Origin: Hydractinia symbiolongicarpus
Lineage: Eukaryota > Cnidaria > Hydrozoa > Anthoathecata > Hydractiniidae
Direction: 5' to 3'
Length of the DNA stretch: 64,000 nucleotides
Assembly (NCBI RefSeq): GCF_029227915.1
Contig: NC_079888.1
Coordinates: forward strand, 13,313,001-13,377,000
Below the pieces are notes generated by a model. The model ran no database searches. It had not been told where the DNA came from and was given only the letters and a program-made list of their open reading frames with translations. The position numbers were made by a program, and so were the translations under genes. Positions 13,371 through 23,275 of the stretch are shown here, piece by piece (the stretch's first letter is position 1; each line of letters begins with the position of its first letter).

Positions 13371-13604
13371 GAGGTTTCTTAAATTTGGAACATTAAAAAA
13401 ATGAAAATAAGTAGCGATTATTTTATAGCGACAGTTCTCACTAGGTTCACCTATACCTTACATTTACGAGAATTTTTTTGTAATTAAACTTTTGGCAAGA
13501 ACTAATTTGTTGGCAAAGCCTAATAATGCGAGAATTAAAGTTTTCAATAAATAAGAATAAAAAAACGTTTTTCAAAAAGTTTCCCAATGATTTTCGTTAG
13601 AACT

Positions 13605-14215
13605 ACTTTATTCGGAGAAACTTTCGCGAGAGAAACTTTCACGAATTTCGCGTTCTTCGGTCTTTTTCGCGAAACTTTGTCTCGCGAAACTTTTAAAAAT
13701 GGCTATTCGCGAAAGTTTATTCAGTACAAACTTTGTAAATTGTCGATTCACGAATGTTTATTCACTAAAATCTAAAAAAAATTTGCTGGTTTTAAAAGTT
13801 ATTTCTTGACTCGCCCTCACTTGGCTCGCCCTCTCGATAAAAAAAGAGACAACTGGCGCTGGGAACGATATTGGAATAAACTTAGAAGCAAACAAAAGCG
13901 ATGATGTTTTAAATGTATGTATGGCTTATAACCGAGTTATTGGCGAAGAAGACGATGACGACGATGCGTGGGAGCCGAGAGAAGACGAGCCTAGAAATGT
14001 GTTTGATCTGTTTTGTAATTTTGACGATGAACCCAATTTGTAAATAGAACTTTTCACATACCATTAGAAAGAAAATTACATCGTTAAAACGTTTATCTCG
14101 CCAAAAAATTTTTAATTTGTAGATTCGCGAAAATTTACCCAAAAAATTTCGCGAGTTTTTGGACTTTTGGATTAACAAAAACTCACGAAATTCGGGAAAA
14201 TTAATTCTCTAAATT
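13605..14215 (+). mobile_element. Harbinger-like DNA element with CGCGAAAGTTT repeats and transposase C-terminal relic
   Basis: The left end ACTTTATTCGGAGAAACTTT matches the inverted ends of the second copy at 48231-48867. Both ends are packed with direct and inverted TTTCGCGA motifs. In the middle (about 13831-14043) an open stretch reads DDVLNVCMAYNRVIG, then five aspartates, AWEPREDEP and a stop. The CxAxxNxxI pattern followed by an acidic tail resembles the end of DDE_Tnp_4 (PIF/Harbinger) transposases, but this is a weak motif match. The right end is degraded. The second copy carries the same coding remnant in the opposite orientation. Confidence 0.55.
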
Positions 14216-15271
14216 ACTAAACATAAAACCCCTCTTGAAAACTATAATCTATTTCCCAGTGAATCACATCGTCCTGTCGTATAGAACTTACTGGACTTGG
14301 TTTTCGTAGGGAACTCGATCGAGGGCCTTGGTTAACAGAAATTGCGCCTCGGTGGTGTTTCCCAATATAAGAGGAGCTGCGATATGTAAAAAAAAAATAA
14401 ACAACCCGGCTTACACTGTTCTTTTCCATTGAAGAATAATTCAGGGTTTTCCCCGAAAATATGGTATCAAATTTCCTGACTTTTTCTAGAAATTCTACAG
14501 CCAAACAGAAAAACAAATTAATTAAAACCGTTTAAACCGTATTTGCCGCAACATTACTTTAGAGCTTTAATCCATACACTACATTACTACATAAAATAGT
14601 ATGTTAGTTCCACTGAATGACTAACAGAACCTGTCAGTAATTATCAAGCCAAGTTAAAAGACAAAAAATTCCCTGACTTTCCCCCAAAATTAGTCTTATT
14701 TCCTGACTTTTCCTGACCACAGATAAAATTCCCTGATTTCCCTGACTCGGTGGAAGCCCTGCAATTCTTTTCCATATAAAAGCACTTTCTGGACAACTGT
14801 TAGGTTGGTGTGTGTGCGTTTCAAATGGCTGCCGTTTGGTTACAAGTGTTGCATGGCTCGAAACATTTTAGGAAAACAAGGTGCCGCGTGGCCATTTCAT
14901 CCATTTGTGTTTCAACTTGGTACAGACACTAACTACAATTTACTTTTACATTGTACATCACATCGAAAATCAAAATCTGTTTAATTAACGCAAATGATAA
15001 CGTTCACAAAATTAGCGACACAGAGGTAGCTTTTTCGTAATTTTTCAAGTTTGGACAGATGGGTAAAATGGTAAATGCTCTGACAGCATATCAGCTTTCC
15101 CAGTGGCAATCATTGCTAGCACCAGGAAGTTCATATTGCTAATGCGCTAAAATTAATACGAATGAGGTAAAACTTGAAAGCAATACGGATATCTTCCAAA
15201 AAAGTGTTACGTTAGACAAAACATTTCACTCATAAATACAAAACTAAACAAAAGGATGTTCTATGCCAATG
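14216..15271. other. No confident feature; region downstream of SNRPF
   Basis: AT-rich with short open frames only. A minus-strand segment at 14292-14376 has an AG in front and GTAAGT behind and could be an exon, but it is 85 bases, unsupported by neighbours and matches nothing I know. Repeated 'ccctgactttccc' phrases near 14670-14740 suggest old repeat sequence. Confidence 0.4.
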
Positions 15272-15277
15272 TTTATT
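15272..15277 (-). terminator. Likely polyadenylation signal of SNRPF
   Basis: AATAAA on the minus strand, 75 bases past the SNRPF stop codon at 15352-15354. Confidence 0.6.
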
Positions 15278-15351
15278 GTAAAACCTTTTGACCTTAGTTT
15301 GTTGTTGGTAAGTGCCACGGCAACGTTATTTACACTTTTATATTGCATACG

Positions 15352-18300
15352 TTAGTCCCGCATTGTATCATCGTCTGCATCATCTTCATCTTCAATGCCT
15401 CGAATATATAACACGTTGTTGCACCTAAAACGTTTATAAGCTTTGGTTATTAACAAACACAAAATACGAGCTTTTCTCTGTTGACAATCTTCGCCCATTT
15501 TTTATTTTAGCCTTATTCAGCTGCGAAAGGTGAAAAAAAATATTTATAATATGCCAAACGGAACTCATGAAATATTTTTCACGCCTCTGAGTCAAGTCGA
15601 GCCGAGCTGAATTGAATCTTATTAAAATTTCCAAAATCATAGCTGTATTTAACATTTTCTTGCTAATAAGCAGTTTTACTTTTTGCCATTTTATTATACG
15701 CATGCTTCAGCACGGATCAAATCAGAAGAGCCAAGCCATGCCTAAACACGCAACACAGCTAAGCCAGCTGTTCGACAGGCTGGGTTTAGCACGACAAATG
15801 TTGGTTTTATATGCTAAGTGGAAATCAGTAAATATTTTACGAGTTCCGTTCCGCACGGCACAGCTTATATGTTTAGCCCTTAGCAACTTAGCTTCTTATC
15901 AAAAAAGAGTAGTGTAGTGTAATTCTAAAAATGTTTTAAAACCTAACAAATCTAAACACACACAACCTGATAAAATTTTATACCTAATTAATATTTCACC
16001 CAATGAACCAGTTAATTCTCCATCTATGAACTCTTGTGACCTCTCAAGCTAAAGAAATCACAAACAAAGAAAGGTATTAACACAGATTTAAAAATATATC
16101 AAGTCATGCTTAATGTTATTCAACAGCAATAAGCCTGTAACATTAAATCTTTTTAATTTTTAACTGGTCGATAAGCCCGTGAAAAAATTTAGGCAAGAGA
16201 ACAATGGAAAAGATGACGTCATTAGTGAGTGACCCGTCGACACAATTTTTTTGTAGAATGTGGCTTAGCCATTGCCTCCGTTGTGTAGAGCTTTAAAGGC
16301 TGATCAAAAATGTATAGGATCATGATGCACTTTTGACAAACGGTTGAAGAAATATTGAAGTTTAAGGATTTTTTTGAGGAATGCAGACCTGTCAGTTCTG
16401 AAACGAGTAGTTAGACTCAGCTTTGGTACATTGGTCCCATTTTGGTTCTGTTTGGTCCTTAGTTACCAACAAGGATAAAATATACCCTTATAAACTTATT
16501 TGTTGGCTAACAAATGAGACATAAAAAATCCTCTTTGCAAACGTCACAGACAGACAGACAGACACAGAAATAGAGCGCAATGGTTAAAATTAGCTATGGA
16601 AAAATTCACTTAGACAGAAGAACAATAGAAAAGGTCTGCTATTAGTTTTTTAATGAGGTCACCAATAACCCATCGATACACAAAAAAAAAAATCAGAAAT
16701 TTATATTTAAAAATGAAAATTGGTTTCCACTTAGCAACTTCCACTTAGCAAGACCATTTAGTGCAAACGTTCAGCAGTTAGCCCACAATGGTCAATGTGA
16801 TAGTGACAATGTTGAAAGAATTGTCTTCTAGAAGCTTCTGATGATACCTGTGGGTGGACGAAAGGACCAGTAAGACATAGACAGACCTGGTGGTGGAATA
16901 ATGAGGTTGATCAGTGTATAAAGGAAAAGAGGAAATTTTGGAAAGAGTGGAAGTCAGGTGGTAGTAAATATATTTACTTAGAAGCTAAGCGTCGTGCTCG
17001 TACAGCAGTGTATAAGGCAAAATCAGAAGCAGAGAAAAACAGATTTGCAGATGTGTTAAGAAGGGAAGACCAGCGCAATGAGGTATTCAAGATAGCACAG
17101 CAAATAAAGAAGACTAATCAAGATGTTGTAGGTGAGAAGTGTATACGTAATGATGAAGGTGTTTTGGCTAGCACAGAGGAGGAGAAAAGGGTAGCTTGGA
17201 AGAATCATTATCAGAGGTTGCTTAACACTGAGTTTGATTGGGACGAGGATAATTTGTCTGATGATGATGTTGTAGAAGGGCCAGCTATGCAGATCAAGAC
17301 AGAATGGGTAGTGGAGGCAATTAGGAAATTGAAGATTGGCAAGGCTGCAGGAGTATCAGGTATTGTTGCAGAGATGGTAAAAGCATCTGGATATATTGGA
17401 GTTGAGCTTATTAAAGTCTTGCTAACCAGATTATAAAGGATGGTGCTATTCCGAGTGAGTGGCAGTCGAGTGTAATAGTGAATTGTTTCAAGGGCAAGGG
17501 TGATGCATTAGAAAGGGGTAACTATAGAGGTTTGTAGTTGGTTGATGAAGTAATGAAATTTATTGAAAGAGTGATTGATAAGTTACTTAGAGAAAGAATT
17601 GATATAGATAAGATGCAATTTGGTTTTGTTCCAGGGCGTGGCACTACAGATGCAATATTTTTACTCAGACAGCTTCAGGAAAAGTTTTTTGGAAAGAGAA
17701 AGAATCTCTATTTTGCCTTTTTAGATTTAGAGAAAGCTTTTGATAGAGTGCCACGTAGGTGGGCTATGAGAAAATTAGGTGTGGATGAGTGGCTAGTTAC
17801 GATGGTACAGTCTATGTACAGCAATGCTAGAAGTCGTGTCAGGATTAACGATTCACTTAGTGATGAATTTAGTGTAAATGTTGGTGTACATCAGGGTTCT
17901 GTACTTAGTCCTTTGTTGTTTGTTCTAGTCTTAGAAGCGCTGTCGATGGAGTTCAGAACAGGTTGTCCATGGGAGTTATTGTATGCAGATGATTTGGTTC
18001 TCATAGCAGAGTCGATGGAAGAATTAGTTGAAAAGTTAAAGAAGTGGAAGAAAGGACTAGAAGAGAAAGGGCTTAAGGTAAACACAGCAAAGTCTAAAGT
18101 CATGATTAGTAGCATTGCAGCCAAGTGTGACCTTGTAGTTGGAAAGTAGCCTTGTGGAGTTTGCAGGAAAGGGGTTGGTAGTAACTCAATTTTTTGTCAG
18201 ACTTGCAAGCATTGGGTACATAAGAAGTGCAGTAGTATTAGTGGAAGGTTAAGAGCTGACATTTAGTTTGTATGCAAGCGTTGCAAAGGTGAGATTATAG

Positions 18301-20616
18301 AGAATGAAGTATTTCCAGCTTTAATGATGTACAACAGTGGCTCGTTAGAGATAGTTGAGAACTTCTGTTACTTAGGTGATATGTTGGGCAGTGAAGGGGG
18401 TGTTGGAAGAAGTGTTACTTGCAGGATAGGTTCTGCTTGGAAAAACTTCAGAGAGTTACTTCCTTTGTTGACTAGCAGAGTCCTGTCAATTGAGGTAAAA
18501 GGTAGGTTGTATGAAGCCTGTGCAAGAAGTGTTATGTGGTACAACATGGGCATTGAAGCAAGTAGATTTCGGATGGTTAGAAAGGATTAATATGAGAATG
18601 ATTCAGTGGATGTGTAACGCCGGTCTGAGAGACAGAAAGAGCTTAGTTGCGTTAAGAAGCAGGCTACATATCGGTAGCATTAAATATGGTATCCAGATAA
18701 GAAATCGAGTTAGTTGGGACTCTTGGAAAGAATGGAGGAGGATAATTGGGTAAGAAAGTGTAGAGACTTAATAGTTCCTGGGGCAAAGCCCAGAGGTAGA
18801 CCAAGAAAGACTTGACAGGAGGACATAAGGACAGACTTGATGCAGAGGACTTTAAGTTTAGATCTAACACAGTTCTAACTCCCAACCCATGCTTGCATGG
18901 AAAACAGACGTTAAGTTGATAATGATGATGATGACTAACATTCGACCATGCCTTTAAACCATGCATTTAAAAACAATAACACAAATTCGACATAAAATAA
19001 TGATATTGAGCATGTATACTTAGAATTTCATGACATAATAAGATGAACAAATCTATTTTGGTACCATTTTTCTAAAATTTCTCAGCCATTTGCCTCCAAA
19101 CTTTTTGCTTCATACAACTTTCTTTGAAAGTTATTGAGGAAGTGACCAAAGACACGAAAATGCGCAAATTTTTTCTGCAAATGCTATCTCAAATTTTTCA
19201 ACAATAATTTGCGAATAATCACTTATTGGTGATGCATTTCAGCAGTTTCATCGTGTTAAAAAGTGTATATATTGCTTTTGCTGCATTAAGTATGAATTTT
19301 TTATTTGTTAAAATGTTTTTAGCCATTTTTCACATTTCCCGCTTCTCAGTGAGTTTTCATTTTTTTATTGATTTGCTTTGGATTGATCACTGTAGATAAA
19401 TTTCAATCAGTTGATAAAAAGTATATCTATATATAGAAAGCAAAAAGCTTAAAAATTTTGCTGGTGTCAGTTTAGGAATTTGTATATATTCTTTTTATAG
19501 AGCCTGAAACGCTGAGCAACAAAATGTATTCATTTGTCAATTACTATTTAAGACACTTTGCATGTTACAGACAGAAACACGGAAGTAGCCTATTATATAA
19601 TATAGGCATTAAAAAAAGAAGTAGTAACACAAAACTATATAGAGAATGAAATATACCAAGAAAATGACTCTTATTTGCATGAAATTGGCTTGAAAACTGG
19701 ACAATAAAAGGTCTCACCTTTTGCAAATTTGAAACCATGTCCAGTCATTTATCTATATTATATTACTCGTATACCTCTGTCTGCCATGCAAAATGGTACC
19801 GCAAGTAGCAATGCAGTATAAAAAGGACGGGTGAATATGTGGATTTCTCCATGGGCCACCAACTAGTTATTATTATAATTATTATCAAAGCACACACTAT
19901 AAATGAGGGAACCAAATTACAGGTAATCCTAATTTACTACAGAAAAATTTGCGATGTCGTATAAATTTTTAAGAACGTAACAGCGTAAACAGCCAGAATT
20001 TTAAAGCAAAAAAGAAAAGAAAGGGTATTGGCAAACTGTTAAAATGAAAACTTCTGTCACAAGTTAACCCACGTGATTATTGTTTTAATAGACGAAACAC
20101 TCTGTTTTTCTGACAGTATTCAGGTGGGTTTTTTTAGGATAAAACACAAAAAACATGTTTTTTTAATTTTTAAAATGGATGCAGGCTTTTCAGCGAAAAA
20201 TTTGGAAGGCAAAAGACCTCAGAGCTTTTTTACTGTTTTATGAAGAGTCTGCACCCTGTGATGTCAAAAATTGCAATCAAAGATAAGGTCAGCCAAGTGT
20301 CACTCTATTATCAGATAGTGACTAAAATAACATGAGATATGCCCTCTGCATGGAGGACAAGATACGGGTGTCAATATGAGAGATTTACCTGAAGATTCAT
20401 GTAGCCGTCAACAGCCACAAGCAATCCTTTATATTCCATACCCCACTTTAACTTTACCATGACATTTTTACCAGTCAATCCATTAAGAAATGGCTTTGGG
20501 TTTAATGGAAGTTGCTAAAATAAAGCATTCGTCACAGAAAATTAAGACGTAAAACACATTGAATTATGGTGAAATAAAATCTATATATATTAAATTTACT
20601 CAACACGTACCGCCAT
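15352..20616 (-). CDS. SNRPF: Small nuclear ribonucleoprotein F (Sm-F), complete, four coding exons
   Basis: Exons in order: 20611-20616 (ATG GCG only), 20389-20514, 15984-16048 and 15352-15424. All introns are GT-AG and the phases agree (0, 0, 2), giving 89 residues against about 86 in human. Exon 2 begins [16 protein letters not shown] and holds the Sm1 motif ([20 protein letters not shown]). Exon 3 has [17 protein letters not shown]. Exon 4 has the Sm2 motif CNNVLYIRG and an acidic tail ending MRD. Sm-F is one of the seven proteins that close round the Sm site of U1, U2, U4 and U5 snRNAs, so it is essential for splicing. The large intron between exons 2 and 3 holds an antisense RTE element and Helitron pieces. 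The start is set by ATGGCG followed directly by a GTACGT donor. Confidence 0.93.
16140..16700 (+). repeat. Helitron-associated repeat in the SNRPF intron
   Basis: Contains 'tttgacaaacggtt' preceded by 'gatcatg', matching 34920-34945 next to the mini-Helitron at 35207. Inside it the phrase 'agaacaat(g/a)gaaaag' followed by a conserved 'gacccgtcga'/'acccatcga' block occurs twice (about 16198-16240 and 16619-16680), together with a short CAGA run at about 16550-16565. It is probably interior sequence of a larger member of the Helitron family, without recognisable termini here. Confidence 0.4.
16830..18940 (+). pseudogene. RTE-like non-LTR retrotransposon, 5'-truncated, antisense in SNRPF intron
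   Basis: Reads as the C-terminal half of an RTE-type polyprotein. A linker ([18 protein letters not shown]) begins near 16890, and the reverse transcriptase follows at 17290-18120 with [53 protein letters not shown] and [13 protein letters not shown]. After an in-frame stop at 18147 comes a Cys-rich finger ([21 protein letters not shown]). A C-terminal region ([12 protein letters not shown]) ends about 18750. The 3' end at 18915-18936 is a short run of GAT-type repeats, as is usual for RTE elements. The endonuclease is missing, and at least two frameshifts and stops prevent activity. Confidence 0.85.
18941..19751. other. SNRPF intron sequence with no recognised feature
   Basis: AT-rich, no open frames with recognisable motifs and no clear repeat ends. 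The weak 'tagcctattatataatatagg' palindrome near 19586-19607 is the only structure I noticed. Confidence 0.4.
19752..19866 (+). mobile_element. Mini-Helitron, 115 bp, complete
   Basis: Starts TCTATATTATATTACTCGTA and ends in CTAG, flanked by A on the left and T on the right, as Helitrons insert between A and T. A hairpin (TGTGGA...TCCATG region, 19837-19855) precedes the CTAG by about 11 bases. It aligns over its whole length with the element at 35207-35330, which has the same start and a perfect 6-bp hairpin. It encodes nothing and must be moved by a Helitron protein from elsewhere. Confidence 0.75.
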
Positions 20617-20770
20617 AGCTCCAGGTGTCCCGTGTGTTTATGAGGGTGGTGGCTAGTTCGTATCGGCCAAATTGTGGTCACAAAATATGAAATATAATTT
20701 ATTCCGTAGAGGAAATAAAACAACTCCGAGGGAGTGCTATTCTTCTTCGTACTTTCGTGATTACACAAAG

Positions 20771-20832
20771 CATTCTCGACCCCAGAGTTCTTTGAGATAA
20801 GTTTATCTCAAAGAGCTCTGGGGCCGAGAATG
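20771..20832. repeat. 30-bp near-perfect inverted repeat with a 2-base centre
   Basis: The arms 20771-20800 and 20803-20832 are complementary at 28 of 30 positions. Outer flanks continue with weaker pairing ('cgtactttcgtgat' against 'atcacgaaaag'), so the whole looks like a palindromic element about 130 bp long. It lies about 155 bases upstream of the SNRPF start codon, on the far side of its first exon. Confidence 0.85.
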
Positions 20833-21027
20833 TACACAAAGTACATTTTGTTGCGTACTTATCACGAAAAGATTTGTTATTAAAAAACTGCTTTTTATAA
20901 TACAACACAAAAAAAATATTCTGTTAACAACCCGGGGTATGTCCAACGTAAAGGTTTGTTGTCTGTTAAAAATACTTTTTTAGGAAATGCACACATTTCT
21001 CTTGAACTATTCTTCGCAGTTGGAACA

Positions 21028-21136
21028 TTGTGCAACCTCGTCCCCAGGTCCCGAAATTACGAAATTGCGAAATCTTGTTTAGCCGTCCAAGTAAGCGGTA
21101 GCGCGGCCCTTAGGCAACAAACCCTGGGGACGATAT
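21028..21136. mobile_element. Short inverted-repeat element with AACCTCGTCCCCAGGT ends
   Basis: The left end 'aacctcgtccccaggt' is matched by the inverted right end 'accctggggacgat' at about 21120-21135. The same termini recur at 22010-22095 and, singly, at 27513-27528. No coding capacity. This is a MITE-like family in the window. Confidence 0.6.
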
Positions 21137-21259
21137 GATGAACAATGGAGCCCATAAAATTGTTTTTCTCGTTTTCTTCGTACATTTGTCGACAAACACA
21201 TAATATGTTTATATTTAGAACCTTAGCCCTGCTCATCTTTACTCTTTTCGTTTCTTCTT

Positions 21260-21551
21260 TTGGAAAACGGAGAAAATTCTTTCAATTGAAGAGACACTAG
21301 CAAATGATCGCGCATTTTCGACGCGTCGTACTTGCTCGCTTCTGGTTTTATCCACGCGTCAAATTGACGGCAAAAGCAATGGAAAATACACCACAGTCGA
21401 CTGAGTTATTTTGTTGTTGCACTGACATCATAGTCATTTTCAAAGTTGGTGATTGGCTAAATGCTGTTCGACATGCCGACTTAAGAATAACTTGGGGAGA
21501 TATGCCGTACCCAAAGAACGTAAAGAATTTTTTTCCCATCAAAATCGCCAA
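21260..21551 (-). pseudogene. Relic of an Ulp1/C48-like cysteine protease domain from a mobile element
   Basis: The minus strand reads SVQQQNNSVDCGVFSIAFAV. QQQ..SxDCGxFxIAFA is the signature around the catalytic Gln and Cys of Ulp1-like proteases found in many animal transposons. After a frameshift near 21345 it continues YDASKMRDHLLVSLQLK and FSPFSKRR, the usual end of that domain. The His and Asp parts of the active site are not recognisable upstream, so this is a C-terminal fragment. Confidence 0.55.
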
Positions 21552-22009
21552 ACTAATTACAATCCAGTGTTATGTTCTAAGTCAGACAAAAAAAATATCT
21601 AAACGAAATTACTCTGATACTGAGAGAATTGGGACTATTTTAAAGATGTGTTTTCTAGCCCGTTTATTTTTCAGGATGTCACGTTAGCTAGCTAAGGCAG
21701 CTACATATAATACACAGCCCAGCTAGCTAGCTGGAGCTTATGAGTTTTTATAGAAACAAACTTTCAAAACATTTTCTAAATTAAAAGCCTTTCGCCAATA
21801 TTGAACAATCAAGCTAAGCCAGATTAATAGACTTTACGTCAGTAATATTCTGACAATTTTGCTTTTATCGACAAAATAGTTTCTTTAACGCTGTGTCCTT
21901 TTTTTGCCCGCCATCTCTAAATCTTGCTTGCGAGCGCCAAATTTGCATCTCATTATCTTTGGAATTTCAAAAATGCCCAGTATATCTGGGCATTTTTGTG
22001 TCACATGAC

Positions 22010-22095
22010 CAGCCTGTTCCAGGGTCATTGTTGGCCACTCCGTAATAACGGCTCAGGGGCCACAAGACGCTGGGGACGAGGTTGGTCAAACCCTT
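22010..22095. mobile_element. Second copy of the CCTCGTCCCCAG inverted-repeat family
   Basis: Begins 'cagcctgttccagggtc' and ends 'cgctggggacgaggttgg', an imperfect inversion of its start and the same terminus as the element at 21028-21136. It is a non-coding MITE-like copy, more degraded at the left end. Confidence 0.5.
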
Positions 22096-22583
22096 CATAT
22101 ATAGCCGAGCTTTCCAAGAATAGCCTTAAATTTAAAATAATTATTTTCTTCAAATCTAAATAAAATCCAACCAGAATATTATATTGCTCTAAAAAACTTC
22201 AGTTTTGTCATGATAATTTGATATTCGATCTGAATAACCTTATTTTAAGATCATAACTCTTATAAAATTTTGGATGACGTCATAATTATTATAATTTATG
22301 AAAATCAGGAAAAGTGTATTTTCTGAAAATAGGTGATCTGTGTTTCTTTTTATTCTACCAAGCAAGATATATTTTTGCAGACTCAGCATATATGTAAAGA
22401 TGGTAAATCTTACATGCTGCCTGTTGATTCAGATATTTAGCTGTTAAACTGTAGGGGAACAAGAAATTTTTTCTGAACAATTTTAATGTCAAGGGAACAT
22501 GTCATACTGTAGGAATGAAGGTAGGTAGCTTGTTATATTATATTTCTAAATTTCTTTCTTGTTCTTTCATTCTTTTTTTGCAG

Positions 22584-22818
22584 GGAAGGGGTGGAGGGGG
22601 AAGAGGGGGGGGGGGGGGGGGGGGGGAGAATTATCTTGTTGATATTACAGAAGAAATCAAAAAAGCAATAGAGACGGGGGGAGAATTATCTTGTTGATAT
22701 TACAGAAGAAATCAAAAAAGCAATAGAGACAGAAACAATTTTGCATGTGGAGGAAGACTTCTTCAGTACAAAAAATCTCAAATGGCATGTTGCAAAAGCA
22801 AGGATCTTTAATGATTAA
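22584..22818 (+). CDS. Putative terminal exon of an unknown gene, disrupted by a G-tract and a tandem duplication
   Basis: A strong acceptor (pyrimidine tract and CAG at 22581-22583) opens a sequence whose last part reads ENYLVDITEEIKKAIETE, continues to KNLKWHVAKARIFND and stops at 22816-22818; AATAAA follows at 22842-22847. The first part is broken: a run of more than 20 G's (about 22604-22626) leads into a 55-base segment (22626-22680) that repeats at 22681-22735. 55 is not a multiple of three, so the reading frame changes between copies. Either the exon is dead, or the acceptor lies elsewhere. I do not recognise the protein and no upstream exon was found. Confidence 0.3.
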
Positions 22819-22998
22819 GTTTTCATAATTTTATGTCCGCAAATAAAATATGTTTGTCCTTCTTCCTGAAAAGGGCAAATATTTCTGTATCAGAAAAATT
22901 TTCCACAACAGGAAATTTTTTCTTCCTCTAGCTATTAGGTAGGTCTTGTTTTTCCTTCCCCGATTGGGGAAGGAAAAACAAGAAATTTAGATAGATAG

Positions 22999-23275
22999 AG
23001 AGGGGCCATGGCGTAGATGGAGAGTCCTAGAGTATTTAATGCTCATTTTGAGCTACACAGACCCAATTAGAGCCCGCGCTCTACTAGACAACTCCCGGCA
23101 ACATCCAACGGCCCACACAGTGTGCCATCTTCCCAATTTCCCTCACATGGCTTGGGTTAACCCGGGGCTATGGTAACATTCACTCGCCCATGTTGAATCG
23201 CCGTCAAGAGGAATCGAACCCCGGTCTCCCGCACAGAGTACAAGAGCTATAACCACTAATCTACGGCGCCACCAA
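22999..23275 (-). mobile_element. tRNA-derived SINE, minus orientation
   Basis: On the minus strand the head carries TAGATTAGTGG (A box) and a consensus B box GGTTCGATTCC (about 23211-23221), and the head starts near 23273. The body shares 'gccatgtgaggGAAattggg' and a GGGTtAACCC block with the SINE at 3685-3945, so both belong to one family. The 3' end, near 23000, lacks a clear simple-repeat tail. Confidence 0.7.

Noticed and set aside
14292-14376. Possible minus-strand exon (AG before, GTAAGT after)
   Set aside because: It is 85 bases with no frame-compatible neighbours and no recognisable product; chance splice sites are common in this AT-rich sequence.
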